DNA from: Streptomyces triticisoli | GTDB lineage: Bacteria > Actinomycetota > Actinomycetes > Streptomycetales > Streptomycetaceae | DNA length: 52,791 nt | Assembly (NCBI RefSeq): GCF_003270085.1 | Contig: NZ_QFDQ01000143.1 | Location: forward strand, 1-52,791 | Direction: 5' to 3' | Shown here: positions 26,544-34,800 of the stretch, one piece after another | Position numbering within the stretch: position 1 is the stretch's first letter | Layout: the number at the start of each line of letters is the position of its first letter | Position numbers and translations under genes: made by a program | The notes under the pieces: model-generated | Seen by the model: the letters and a program-made list of their open reading frames with translations, nothing else | Databases searched by the model: none | Told to the model about the DNA's origin: nothing

Positions 26544-27437
26544 ATGCGGAAGCGACGTCGCCGTATCCGGGCCGCTCACGCCGTGGTGGCGGCGGCCGTG
26601 CTGGCCACCGCGGGCTGCTCCGTCGGTGACCACGTCTCCGGGGTGGGCACCGGCGACAGAGCGTCCCGTCCGTCCGCCACGCCGTCACCCGAATGGAATC
26701 GCAGCCCGGACTCGATCGCCGCGATCGGCGACTCCATCACCCGCGGCTTCGACGCGTGCATGGTGCTGACGGACTGCCCGGAGGCGTCGTGGGCGACGGG
26801 CAGCGACGCCTCGGTCAACAGCCTGGCGGTGCGGCTGCTGGGGGCGAGCGGGGCGGCCCGGCGCAGCTGGAACTACGCGGTGACCGGGTCCCGGATGGCC
26901 GATCTGAACGACCAGATGGCGCGGGCCGTGCGGAAGAAGCCGCAGCTGGTGGCGGTGATGGCCGGCGCAAACGACGCCTGCCGGAAGTCGCCGGCCGCGA
27001 TGACCCCGGTGGCGGACTTCCGGGCCGAGTTCCAGGCCGCGATGGACACCCTGCGCCGGGCGCTGCCGAAGACGCAGGTGTACGTCGCCAGCGTGCCGGA
27101 CCTGAAGCGGCTGTGGTCCGAGGGCCGTACGAACGCGCTGGGCAAGCAGATCTGGAAGCTCGGCCTCTGCCCGTCGATGCTGGGCGACGCGGACTCGCTG
27201 GACGCGGCGGCCGTCAAGCGGCGCGACACGGTGCAGGCGCGGGTGAAGGCGTACAACACGGTGCTCAAGGAGGTCTGCGCGAAGGACCGTCTCTGCCGCT
27301 TCGACAACAACGCGGTCTTCGACTACCGGTTCGGCACCGAGCAGCTGAGCCGCTGGGACTGGTTCCACCCGAGCCGGAACGGGCAGGCGCGGCTGGCCGA
27401 GATCGCCTACCGGACGGTCACCGCGAAGAGCCCGTGA
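26544..27437 (+). CDS. SGNH/GDSL-type lipoprotein hydrolase
   Basis: A 297-residue exported protein. The N-terminus RKRRRRIRAAHAVVAAAVLATAGC is a lipoprotein signal with lipobox LATAGC (Cys at about residue 25). The SGNH blocks follow: AIGDSITRGFDAC (Ser nucleophile at about 63), a Gly in block II (NYAVTGSRMADL), GANDAC in block III (Asn), and DWFHPSRNGQ in block V (Asp and His). There are Cys pairs in CMVLTDC and CAKDRLC that may form disulfides. It is probably an esterase or lipase attached to the outer face of the membrane; the substrate is unknown. It starts at ATG 26544; the gene 3' of it has its own promoter. Confidence 0.9.
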   Translation: MRKRRRRIRAAHAVVAAAVLATAGCSVGDHVSGVGTGDRASRPSATPSPEWNRSPDSIAAIGDSITRGFDACMVLTDCPEASWATGSDASVNSLAVRLLGASGAARRSWNYAVTGSRMADLNDQMARAVRKKPQLVAVMAGANDACRKSPAAMTPVADFRAEFQAAMDTLRRALPKTQVYVASVPDLKRLWSEGRTNALGKQIWKLGLCPSMLGDADSLDAAAVKRRDTVQARVKAYNTVLKEVCAKDRLCRFDNNAVFDYRFGTEQLSRWDWFHPSRNGQARLAEIAYRTVTAKSP

Positions 27438-27451
27438 GGACGGACGTGATC

Positions 27452-27457
27452 TAGGGT
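27452..27457 (+). promoter_or_regulatory. -10 box of the galM gene (leaderless)
   Basis: TAGGGT ends 7 nt before ATG 27465. Confidence 0.55.
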
Positions 27458-27464
27458 TTTCCAC

Positions 27465-28436
27465 ATGGGTGAACTTTTCGGCACACTTTCCGACGGCACT
27501 GCCGTGCACCGCTGGACGCTGGAGCGGGCCGGGGTGCGGGTGCGGGTGCTGTCGTACGGCGGGATCGTGCAGTCGGTGGAGGTGCCGGACCGGGAGGGGC
27601 GCACGGCGGACGTGGTGCTGGGCTTCCCGGGCCTGGACGGCTATCTGGCCCGTCCCGAGCCGTTCCTGGGCGCGCTGATCGGGCGGTACGCCAACCGGAT
27701 CGCCCGCGGCCGCTTCCCGCTGGACCGGCGGACGTACGCGCTCGAACAGAACGAGGGGCCGAACTCGCTGCACGGCGGCGCCCGGGGCTTCGACAAGCGG
27801 CTGTGGGAGGTGGCGCCCGTCGAGCACGGCATACGCCTCACCCGGGTCAGCCCGCACGGCGAGGAGGGCTTCCCGGGCCGGCTGGAGGTCACGGCGACGT
27901 ACACCCTGGACGCGTCGGGCGCCCTGCACATCGCGTACACGGCGGTCACGGACGCGCCGACGGTCGTCAACCTCACCAACCACTCGTACTGGAACCTCAG
28001 CGGCTCCGGGAACACCGGCGGCCACGAACTGCGGCTGGCGGCCTCCCACTACACCCCGGTCGACGCCGACCTGATCCCGACCGGCGACCTGACGGAGGTG
28101 ACGGGCACCCGCTTCGACTTCCGCCGTACGCGCGAGGTGGGCTCGGGGTACGACCACAACCTGGTCCTGGACAAGGGCGTCACGGACACCCCGGTGGAGG
28201 TGGCCGAGCTGCACGACCCGGCGTCCGGCCGCGTCCTGACGGTGTCGACGACCGAGCCGGGCCTCCAGCTCTACACCGCCGACCACATCGGCGCCCCCTT
28301 CGCGCCGGGCGACGGGATCGCCCTGGAGACCCAGCACTTCCCGGACTCCCCCAACCGCCCGGAGTTCCCGAGCACCGAGCTCCGCCCGGGCGGGGTCTTC
28401 CACTCGGAGACGATGTACGGCTTCTCGGCGCGCTGA
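27465..28436 (+). CDS. galM: Aldose 1-epimerase, cytosolic
   Basis: A 323-residue mutarotase that interconverts alpha and beta anomers of aldoses such as galactose and glucose. Family motifs: VLSYGGIVQSVEVPDR, then LIGRYANRIARGRF with the substrate Arg, NSLHGGARGFDKRLWEV with the catalytic His, VVNLTNHSYWNLSG with the second His, and late LETQHFPDSPNRPEFPS with the catalytic base Glu in the preceding EPGLQLYTADH/ALET region. There is no signal peptide. A second, exported epimerase lies at 50151. A hairpin after the stop ends the unit. Confidence 0.93.
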   Translation: MGELFGTLSDGTAVHRWTLERAGVRVRVLSYGGIVQSVEVPDREGRTADVVLGFPGLDGYLARPEPFLGALIGRYANRIARGRFPLDRRTYALEQNEGPNSLHGGARGFDKRLWEVAPVEHGIRLTRVSPHGEEGFPGRLEVTATYTLDASGALHIAYTAVTDAPTVVNLTNHSYWNLSGSGNTGGHELRLAASHYTPVDADLIPTGDLTEVTGTRFDFRRTREVGSGYDHNLVLDKGVTDTPVEVAELHDPASGRVLTVSTTEPGLQLYTADHIGAPFAPGDGIALETQHFPDSPNRPEFPSTELRPGGVFHSETMYGFSAR

Positions 28437-28449
28437 CCGCACGGGCGTA

Positions 28450-28474
28450 CAGGCGTACAGACGTACAGACGTGC
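28450..28474 (+). repeat. 8-bp tandem repeat after galM
   Basis: GCGTACAG-type units (GGCGTACA, GACGTACA, GACGTGCG) repeat in tandem between the galM stop and its terminator. No function is apparent. Confidence 0.5.
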
Positions 28475-28483
28475 GGGCGCACG

Positions 28484-28518
28484 AGCCCCGGTCCGGGGTC
28501 AGGTCCCGGACCGGGGCT
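28484..28518 (+). terminator. Terminator of galM
   Basis: Perfect 14-bp arms AGCCCCGGTCCGGG (28484-28497) and CCCGGACCGGGGCT (28505-28518) with a 7-nt loop. Confidence 0.88.
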
Positions 28519-28611
28519 GCTCGTGGGCAGAACTTTCCCGGTTTGACGTTAACCGCCGTGGTGACGCCGCGGTCGGCGATCCATCACCCCGCCGCAACCT
28601 CGTACGAACCT

Positions 28612-29406
28612 TCACAAAGTCTTGCGGCTTTCAACGGACTCCGCGACGGCTGTGTCCTCCGTCTCCTCCCCCAGCAGGTCACGGGCGAGCAGGGTGGCGC
28701 CCGCGACCGCGCCCGGCATGAGGAACACCGCCACGAACGGCACCAGGAAGGCCAGGCCGAGCGGTGTGCCGAAGCCCCAGACCAGCAGCTTGCGGGAGCG
28801 CAGCAGCTTCAGGCGGGCGCGGAGCCCGACGCCCCGGCGCTGAAGGGCGACTGCGGCCAGCTCCTCGGTGAGGAAGAACCCGGTGACCAAGAACCCGATC
28901 ACCGGTACGGCCGTCTGACCGACGAAGGGCAGGAACCCGAGCCCGAAGAGCAGCACACCCCACAGCGCGGCCCGGACCAGGATGCGGAGGCTGTCCCGGC
29001 CCGAGATCCACAGATCGCGCCAGAGCGGCAGACCGGACTCGGGCGCCGTGCCGTCGGCGGACACGTCCCGGTCGACCTGCTCGGACAGGCTCTCGTAGAA
29101 GGGCTGGCCGATCAGGAGGGTCACCGCGGTGAAGGTGACCACGGCGAGCAGCAGGACCAGAGCGAACAGCACGGCGGTCAGCAGGCCGCGGAAGAGTCCG
29201 AGCCAGGGGCTCGGCCAGTCGTCGGCGAAGGGGGTCGCCCAGCCGACGGCGTCCTCGCCCCACAGGGCGAGCACGATCAGCGCCGCGGCGTACAGGACGA
29301 GGGTGATCAGCCCGGGCAGCAGCCCGAAGCCGTACGACCTCCTGTGCCGCGCCATCCACCGCTGGCCCTTCAGGAGGTACCCGAAACCCGCCCCGAGATC
29401 ACGCAT
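28612..29406 (-). CDS. EI24-domain (CysZ-like) membrane protein
   Basis: A 264-residue protein with about five hydrophobic segments: FGLLPGLITLVLYAAALIVLALW, LFRGLLTAVLFALVLLLAVVTFTAVTLLI, the paired ALWGVLLFGLGFLPFVGQTAVPVIGFLVTGFFLTEEL, and PLGLAFLVPFVAVFLMPGAVAGATLL. The N-terminal GFGYLLKGQRWMARHRRSYGFGLLPG and the IGQPFYESLSEQVDRDV loop match EI24/CysZ family proteins. CysZ is a sulfate transporter in enterobacteria; actinobacterial members are not characterised, so I do not assign a substrate. A TAAAGT hexamer 6 nt before the ATG suggests a leaderless mRNA. A Glu-rich C-terminus ends the protein. Confidence 0.85.
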   Translation of the reverse strand: MRDLGAGFGYLLKGQRWMARHRRSYGFGLLPGLITLVLYAAALIVLALWGEDAVGWATPFADDWPSPWLGLFRGLLTAVLFALVLLLAVVTFTAVTLLIGQPFYESLSEQVDRDVSADGTAPESGLPLWRDLWISGRDSLRILVRAALWGVLLFGLGFLPFVGQTAVPVIGFLVTGFFLTEELAAVALQRRGVGLRARLKLLRSRKLLVWGFGTPLGLAFLVPFVAVFLMPGAVAGATLLARDLLGEETEDTAVAESVESRKTL

Positions 29407-29412
29407 GGGAAA

Positions 29413-29418
29413 ACTTTA
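29413..29418 (-). promoter_or_regulatory. -10 box of the EI24 gene
   Basis: TAAAGT on the minus strand ends 6 nt before ATG 29406. Confidence 0.5.
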
Positions 29419-29538
29419 CGAGGGCCCCTGCCCGCCCCTCGCACCGGCCACTGTCGAGTCGAACGGGCATGCGCCGCCGTACCGGTCTGTGGGAACCACT
29501 GTGTCACCGGTGAGCAGCGGCCAGGCCGAGGAGAGCGG

Positions 29539-29646
29539 ATGACTCAGGAGATCCACGGCACCGTCGCCGACGGCTACGAGCCGGTGCGCGAGGAGTTCGC
29601 CGCGTTCGTGGCGTCGCAGCGGCCGGACTACGAGGGGCAGTTGTGA
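29539..29646 (+). pseudogene. Serine hydrolase gene truncated after 35 codons
   Basis: ATG 29539 (MTQEIHGTVADGYEPVREEF) begins a reading frame that stops at TGA after DYEGQL. From memory this is the N-terminus of Streptomyces beta-lactamase-fold serine hydrolases of about 380-400 residues, in which DYEGQL runs on into an AYVHGRRVVDLW-type segment. Here everything after GQL is missing and IS3-like sequence starts within about 50 bp. The gene was therefore cut, most likely by the insertion or by later deletion, and the rest is not found downstream. Confidence 0.7.
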
Positions 29647-29693
29647 ACCGCCCCGGCTCGAATGGAGACTCCGGAGTGCCCTGAGCCCGTTCC

Positions 29694-30010
29694 ATGCGCG
29701 ATGAGGAGCTCAAGGAACGGACCCAGGAGGTCCACACGTCCAACCACCGCGTCTACGGCGCCCGGAAGATCTGGCGCGAGCTGAACCGGCAGGAACATGC
29801 GGTGGCCCGCTGCACCGTCGAGTGCCTGATGCGCGAACTCGGCACCCAGGGCGCGGTGCGCGGCAAGCGCGCCATCACCACGATCCCCGGCGGGCGGGTC
29901 GAGCGGGCCCCGACCTGGTCGACCGCGACTTCGTCGCCGGCGCTCCGAACCGCTGCTGGGTGGCGGGCTTCACCCATGTGAAGACCTGGTCCGCCACCGT
30001 CTACGTCCCG
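29694..30010 (+). pseudogene. IS3-family transposase (OrfB) fragment, frameshifted
   Basis: The first 70 residues show the OrfB N-terminal HTH_21 region: ELKERTQEVHTSNHRVYGARKIWRELNRQ, then ARCTVECLMRELGTQGAVRGKRA. Near 29908-29911 one C appears to be missing from a C-run. After this the reading shifts to a frame with PDLVDRDFVAGAPNRCWVAGFTHVKTWSATVYV, the start of the DDE integrase core (first Asp normally in WVADFT is Gly here). Similarity ends around 30005. The catalytic core, OrfA and both terminal repeats are missing, so the element is dead. Confidence 0.85.
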
Positions 30011-30116
30011 GACGCCCCGGAGATGACTGTCCGGCAACGCGACCGCGATCAACACCCCATCCTGCCGGGCGAGTCGATCGCTTGAGCCCGCCATCGTCAC
30101 CGGACGCTCGTAAACG

Positions 30117-30135
30117 CGCGGGCCATCGGCCCGCG
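30117..30135. terminator. Hairpin downstream of the FKBP lipoprotein gene
   Basis: Arms CGCGGGCC (30117-30124) and GGCCCGCG (30128-30135) with loop ATC. It lies 14 bp past the stop of the leftward lipoprotein gene and can act as its terminator. Confidence 0.65.
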
Positions 30136-30148
30136 ACGCCAGGGGGCG

Positions 30149-31171
30149 TTATACGGCAGCGAGTACGTCGATCACGCTGACCAAGGTGGCGCCGTCCGGG
30201 ATGCCCTTGGGGCCGCGGGCGCCAAACGCCTTGTCAGCGGGGATCACGAGAAGCAGCCGGGTCCCGACGCGCTGCCCCACGACGGCCTCGTCCCAGCCCT
30301 GGATGACGTTGCCTCGGCCGATGACCACCGGCGCCGGCCCACCGTCGGCCTGCGAACTCATCACGAGATCCGCCTCGTGCTTGCCGCGGGCGGACTGCCA
30401 GACAGCCGTGGACTGCTGCAGCACGACCTGCTGGCCGGACCGCACAACGCGGCCGCGGCCCTCGACGAGGATGCGCTGGAGCAGCTTGGCGGGGGCATCC
30501 CGATCCGGGACCGAGATGGTGCCGATGGCCGAGCGACGATCCACGCGGGCCTGCGGCAGGGAGGCTGGGATCGGTGTTTGGTCACCGTCGACCGTGGCGT
30601 GGGCTGGGATGATCTGCAGGAGGTCGACCACGAAGACGAGGGTGTCATCGCCCGTGACACCGAGCCGCGGATTGCCACTGACACCGTAGGCCGCCGCCGG
30701 CGGGGCGACGACCAACATGCGGCTGCCTGCACGCCGCCCCTGCACGGCCAGGTCGAGCGCGGGCAGGGTCGCCCCACGCCCCACCGGGATGAGCTGCGGC
30801 CCAGTTCCTTCGTCGTACGGGCAGGGCAGCGCTTTGCCGCTGCGCCAGATTGCCGCGGTGTAGGCCACGACAGCGATGTCGCCCTTTCGCGCGGTCGCGC
30901 CGTGTCCCGCGGCCCGCTCGGTGATGACGAACTCGCCGGACGGACGGGTCCTGGGCACGGAGATCGCTGCGCGCTCACCGGTCCGCCCGCTGACCGTGGG
31001 CAGCGCGTCGTCGGTGTGCACGACAGGCGGCACATCTGGTCGCCGTGCAGCCGCCGCCGACGGCGCCGGCAATGGCCGATGCCAGTCGGGCCGCTCGTCG
31101 GAGGAGCTTGAGCTGGTACACCCCGTCAGCAAGCAGGCACATACGACTATCAGTGCCGAGAGTCGGCGCAT
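30149..31171 (-). CDS. Lipoprotein with two FKBP-type peptidyl-prolyl isomerase domains
   Basis: A 340-residue exported lipoprotein: signal MRRLSALIVVCACLLTGC with lipobox LTGC (Cys18), then a Ser-rich tether. Two FKBP repeats follow. Domain 1 (about residues 97-190) has GDIAVVAYTAAIW, a VGRGATLPALDLAVQGRRAGSRMLVVAPPAAAYG core and a VFVVDLLQI end. Domain 2 (about 245-340) has IGRGNVIQGWDEAVVGQRVGTRLLLVIPADKAFG and LVSVIDVLAAV. Several FKBP active-site aromatics appear replaced in domain 1, whereas domain 2 keeps VIQGWDEA and the Ala-Phe-Gly. It probably helps fold exported proteins at the membrane. It follows the RHS and small membrane genes in the same direction, which suggests a shared module. 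Confidence 0.88.
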   Translation of the reverse strand: MRRLSALIVVCACLLTGCTSSSSSDERPDWHRPLPAPSAAAARRPDVPPVVHTDDALPTVSGRTGERAAISVPRTRPSGEFVITERAAGHGATARKGDIAVVAYTAAIWRSGKALPCPYDEGTGPQLIPVGRGATLPALDLAVQGRRAGSRMLVVAPPAAAYGVSGNPRLGVTGDDTLVFVVDLLQIIPAHATVDGDQTPIPASLPQARVDRRSAIGTISVPDRDAPAKLLQRILVEGRGRVVRSGQQVVLQQSTAVWQSARGKHEADLVMSSQADGGPAPVVIGRGNVIQGWDEAVVGQRVGTRLLLVIPADKAFGARGPKGIPDGATLVSVIDVLAAV

Positions 31172-31400
31172 CTCGTTCCAATCGCTTATTAGAAATCATT
31201 CCGGCTCCCTGGGGGCGCCGAAGGCGGTGGCGCCGTTGCTGCGGCATCCCGCGCATGGAGACGTGCGCAATGGGGATAGTTGGCGCGTCACCGTCCCTGT
31301 CGGCGTCCCGTTCTGTCGTCCATCCTGAACCTCGAAAGTCGAGAGCCGCTCACATGTCATCAAGGTCCTGATGCGATGAACAGTTACGTCTCGCTCGCGC
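31172..31400. other. Spacer upstream of the FKBP lipoprotein gene
   Basis: 229 bp with no convincing gene. It is less GC-rich near the lipoprotein start (minus strand TGATTTCTAATAAGCGATTG), where a promoter is likely. Confidence 0.4.
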
Positions 31401-31739
31401 TTAGGCGTTGTCCGTGGGGCTCGGTGGCTGTTCGGGGTCGGAGCTCCTCCGTCCACCAGTGCTGTCGGTGGATTCCTGGTGGGTGTCTCCCGGCGCATCC
31501 GGAACGATCGGCGCTGCGGCTGGCTCCGGTGGTCCCTCGGACCTGCGTCGCTGCCCAAGCTGGCCTGTTCTGAAGAGGTGGAACATCAAGGTCAGCCAGG
31601 CGAGAGCGACGAACATCGCCGCGGATTCAATAAAGGGGAATGCCCGCTCACCGTCTTCGATCCAAAGATTCACGTAGAAGCCAGCCTGAAGGAGACCCAA
31701 AAGGAAGAGGATGATGGACGTGAAAACGCGGTTCGACAT
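31401..31739 (-). CDS. Small two-helix membrane protein, candidate immunity protein
   Basis: A 112-residue protein not recognised as a known family. Two membrane helices: FTSIILFLLGLLQAGFYVNLWI (residues 6-27) and FPFIESAAMFVALAWLTLMFHLF (34-56), joined by a short charged loop (EDGERA). A hydrophilic Pro/Glu/Ser-rich tail of about 55 residues follows. GAGGAG lies nine bases before ATG 31739. It begins 113 bp after the stop of the 2105-residue RHS protein, on the same strand. Small membrane proteins in this position are typical immunity partners of membrane-active polymorphic toxins. The role is inferred from context only. Confidence 0.75.
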   Translation of the reverse strand: MSNRVFTSIILFLLGLLQAGFYVNLWIEDGERAFPFIESAAMFVALAWLTLMFHLFRTGQLGQRRRSEGPPEPAAAPIVPDAPGDTHQESTDSTGGRRSSDPEQPPSPTDNA

Positions 31740-31852
31740 GTTATCGATCTCCTCGTCCGGAGGCGATGGGCTTGGTGGAGGGACTGGATCGATCGGCCGG
31801 GCGGTATGTCCGCCCGGCCAATCGACTGAATCATGGGTCTATACAGCGGCAG

Positions 31853-34800
31853 TCAGCACCGGTAATAGGTGGGGTAGGTCTTGGGGTACCACCACAGTCC
31901 GCGGTACTTCCATGCGGCATACACTCTGAGACACTTCTTTCTCTTGACAGCGCGCTTCGCCCACCAGATGACGAAGGCGGTATAGGTGACCAGGAGCGCG
32001 GCAACGGCAGCGCCGTACGTCCCGCCTGCCCATGACGCTGCCATGGTGAAGAGCCCGCCCCAGGCGGCCAGCGCGTAGGGTCCTTCGTCGGCGAGCCACC
32101 GGGTGGCCCACTTGTTGAAGTAGAGGCGGACGCTGGCACCCATGTGCCACCCGGCGCTGCGGCACCAGCAGCTCTTCCAGAAGCCCCACAGATGCCACTT
32201 GACCTTGCCCCAATAGCGGTATCCGGTCCACCACTTGTGCCAGCGGCCGTCGAGGTCGACCCTGTTCACCGGGTCGGCGGAAGCGTAGTCGTAGGCGTTG
32301 GCGCTTCCGCCGGGGACCGGGTCGATGGAGAGGAATCGGCCCAGGCTGGGGTCGTACAGACGCACACCCATCAGGACTGCTCCTGTGAGCGAGTCGCTTG
32401 AGCGCTGATGGGCGCCCAGCCAGCCGTAGCGCGTGCCCGGGTTGTCGGTAACAGCGTTGCCGTACTCGTCTTGGCGGAGCACAACGGGGGCCTTGGTGCT
32501 GTCGAGGGGTAGCTGCACGGAGACATCGCCGTGGATGTTGGCGAGCTGCAGCGTGGTGTCGCCGGTCGCGGTCGTGATGGCCTCCATTTCCCCGGTCAAG
32601 CCCTGGACGTTTCGGGCGATGGTGCCCTGGGGTGCCTCGGCGATCCACGACGGGCTGTCGCCGTCCGAGGCGTAGTGGTTCACCGTATGCCTGGTCTGGG
32701 TCCAGGTTCCGTCGGTCCCTTGCGTTTCCGTGGTGGAGTTGGCGAGTCGCCCTGCGGCGTCGAGGTTCCACGTCTGGCGTCGGGAGTCGGCGGTCTGCCG
32801 GCGGACCAGGTCGTTGGCGTAGTAGTCGATGCTGGCGCCGTTCGGCTGCGTGGTGGTGCGGCCGAAGGCGTCGTATGTGATGCCGGTGGCGATGAGCCGG
32901 TCGGCGCTGTCGTAGGTGTGGGTGGTAGCGGTGGCGTCGGTATCGGTGCAGCCGTCGCCGGGCGCGCTGGTGGAGGTGGTCAGGGAGGTGCGGTTGGTGT
33001 TGTTGTCGAAGGTGTAGCTGCGGCGGGTGCAGGTGCCGTCCGCGGCCGTGTCATCGGTTCGGACGAGCCTGCCGGGATTGTCGTAGGTGTATGTCTGCTC
33101 GACCGTGTCGCCGGCGGTGCCGGTGTGGTGAACGATACGGCCGTGGATGGAGTAGTCGGCTGAATCGGCGAGGAGGACGGTGTTGTCCGTGTCGCGGCTG
33201 TAGATCGTGGATGTCTGCTGACCGACGTTGTCGAAGGTGTGGTTGAGAGTGTGCCCGCCGGGGAGCTGCTCGGCGACGAGCTCGCCCTCCGGGCCGTAGG
33301 AAGCGGTGAAGGTGCCTGCGACCGAGTCGGTCATGGAGGTGGGCAGGCCGCGGGGCTCCTTGGTGGTGTCGTAGGTGTATGTGGTGGTGGAGGGGGCCGA
33401 GTCGGTGACCTTGACCGGGCGGTCGAGCAGGTCGTATTCGGTCTTGGTGGTGTTGCCCGCGCCGTCGTTGTAACTCATGACCCGGCCGAGCTTGTCGTAC
33501 GTGGTGGTGATGGTCTGCCCGTTTGCCGTCTGGGTGTCGACCTGGCCGTTGTCCGGGTTGTAGGTAGTGGTGCTGTCCGGCACGGCTGTGCCGACGCCGC
33601 CGGTGATGCTGGTCTTGGTGATACGGCCGGCGGAGTCGGTGGAGATGAGGGTGGTGCGGGTGACGCCGTTGGCGGTTTCGGTCACCTTCGACGGCTGGCC
33701 CCACCAGTCCCACTCGTAGGTCTTGGTGGGCAGCTGGCTGGGGTTGGTGCCGCCGCCGGTGATGGCGCCGGCCGGGCCGGTGGAGCAGACCTGGCCGGCC
33801 CACTCCGCGCGGCCGTTGCAGGCGCCGGTGCCGCTCGCTGACCAGTAGGTGGTGGTCGTTGCCCCGGCATCCGAGCCGTTCGACTTGGGCAGGGTGGTCT
33901 TGATTACCCGGCCTTGCGCGTCATACGTGGTCGTCTTGGTCAGGTTCTTGCCGCCGGCGTCTTCGATGGTGCTGGTCGGCAGGCCCTTGGCCCAGTCGTA
34001 GCTGGTCTTGGTGGTGACGCGGTCCGCGTCGGCGGGATAGCCCTCCACATATGCACCGATGGCGACAGTGGTGGCCATCCCACTGACCTTCGCGGTGCCG
34101 TCGCTGGGGCGGCCCTCGTCAAAGGTTGTGACCGTGTGCTGGCGGGCGGGTATCTCGGTGCCGGCAGGCAGATCGGTGCCGCCGGAGCCGGCCTTCAGGG
34201 CGCTGGTGAGCGTCGTGAGATGCAGCGGGTCGTAGGTATCGGTCACGCGCTGACCATCACTGGAGTACACGTATGTGGTGGACAGGAGGTGTGCTCGCTC
34301 TGCGGTGCTTGCGCCATCGATGCCCAGTCGGGTGAGCGTGTCGAGTCCGCTGCCGTTGGACGCCAGGGCCAGCTCGCGGTTGCGCGCGGTCAACTCCCTG
34401 ACGGTGTTCCCGAGGTGGTCGTACTCGGCGGTCGTGACGCCTCCTCCGGGAGCTGTGGTGTTGACTTCCCGTCCGGATGCGTCGAGATAGCTGATTGCCG
34501 CACGCTTGTAGGCCGTGGCCGAAAGGCTGCGCCCGTCATGAGAGGTGGGTGTGGCGTCGGCAGGCAGTATCGCGCTGGCATCGGTTGGTACATCCGATTG
34601 GCCCCAGGCCGCGACATCGGTAGCCCCCATCTGGTAGGGGGCGTTCGTGCCGGTGAGGGCGACGTCGTAGACGACGCTGGTGGCAGCGGTGCCCTCCGTG
34701 ATGTCCGCGGTGCCCTGCTTCAGCCCTGGGCGGGACACTTTGAGCAGCATGCCATCACCGGCGGTGGCGGCGTTGCCGGCCTTGCCGTAGGTGAAGGTCC

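Noticed and set aside
30377..31111. A 244-codon + strand frame over the FKBP lipoprotein
   Set aside because: No motifs and antisense to a gene with a clear lipobox and FKBP repeats.
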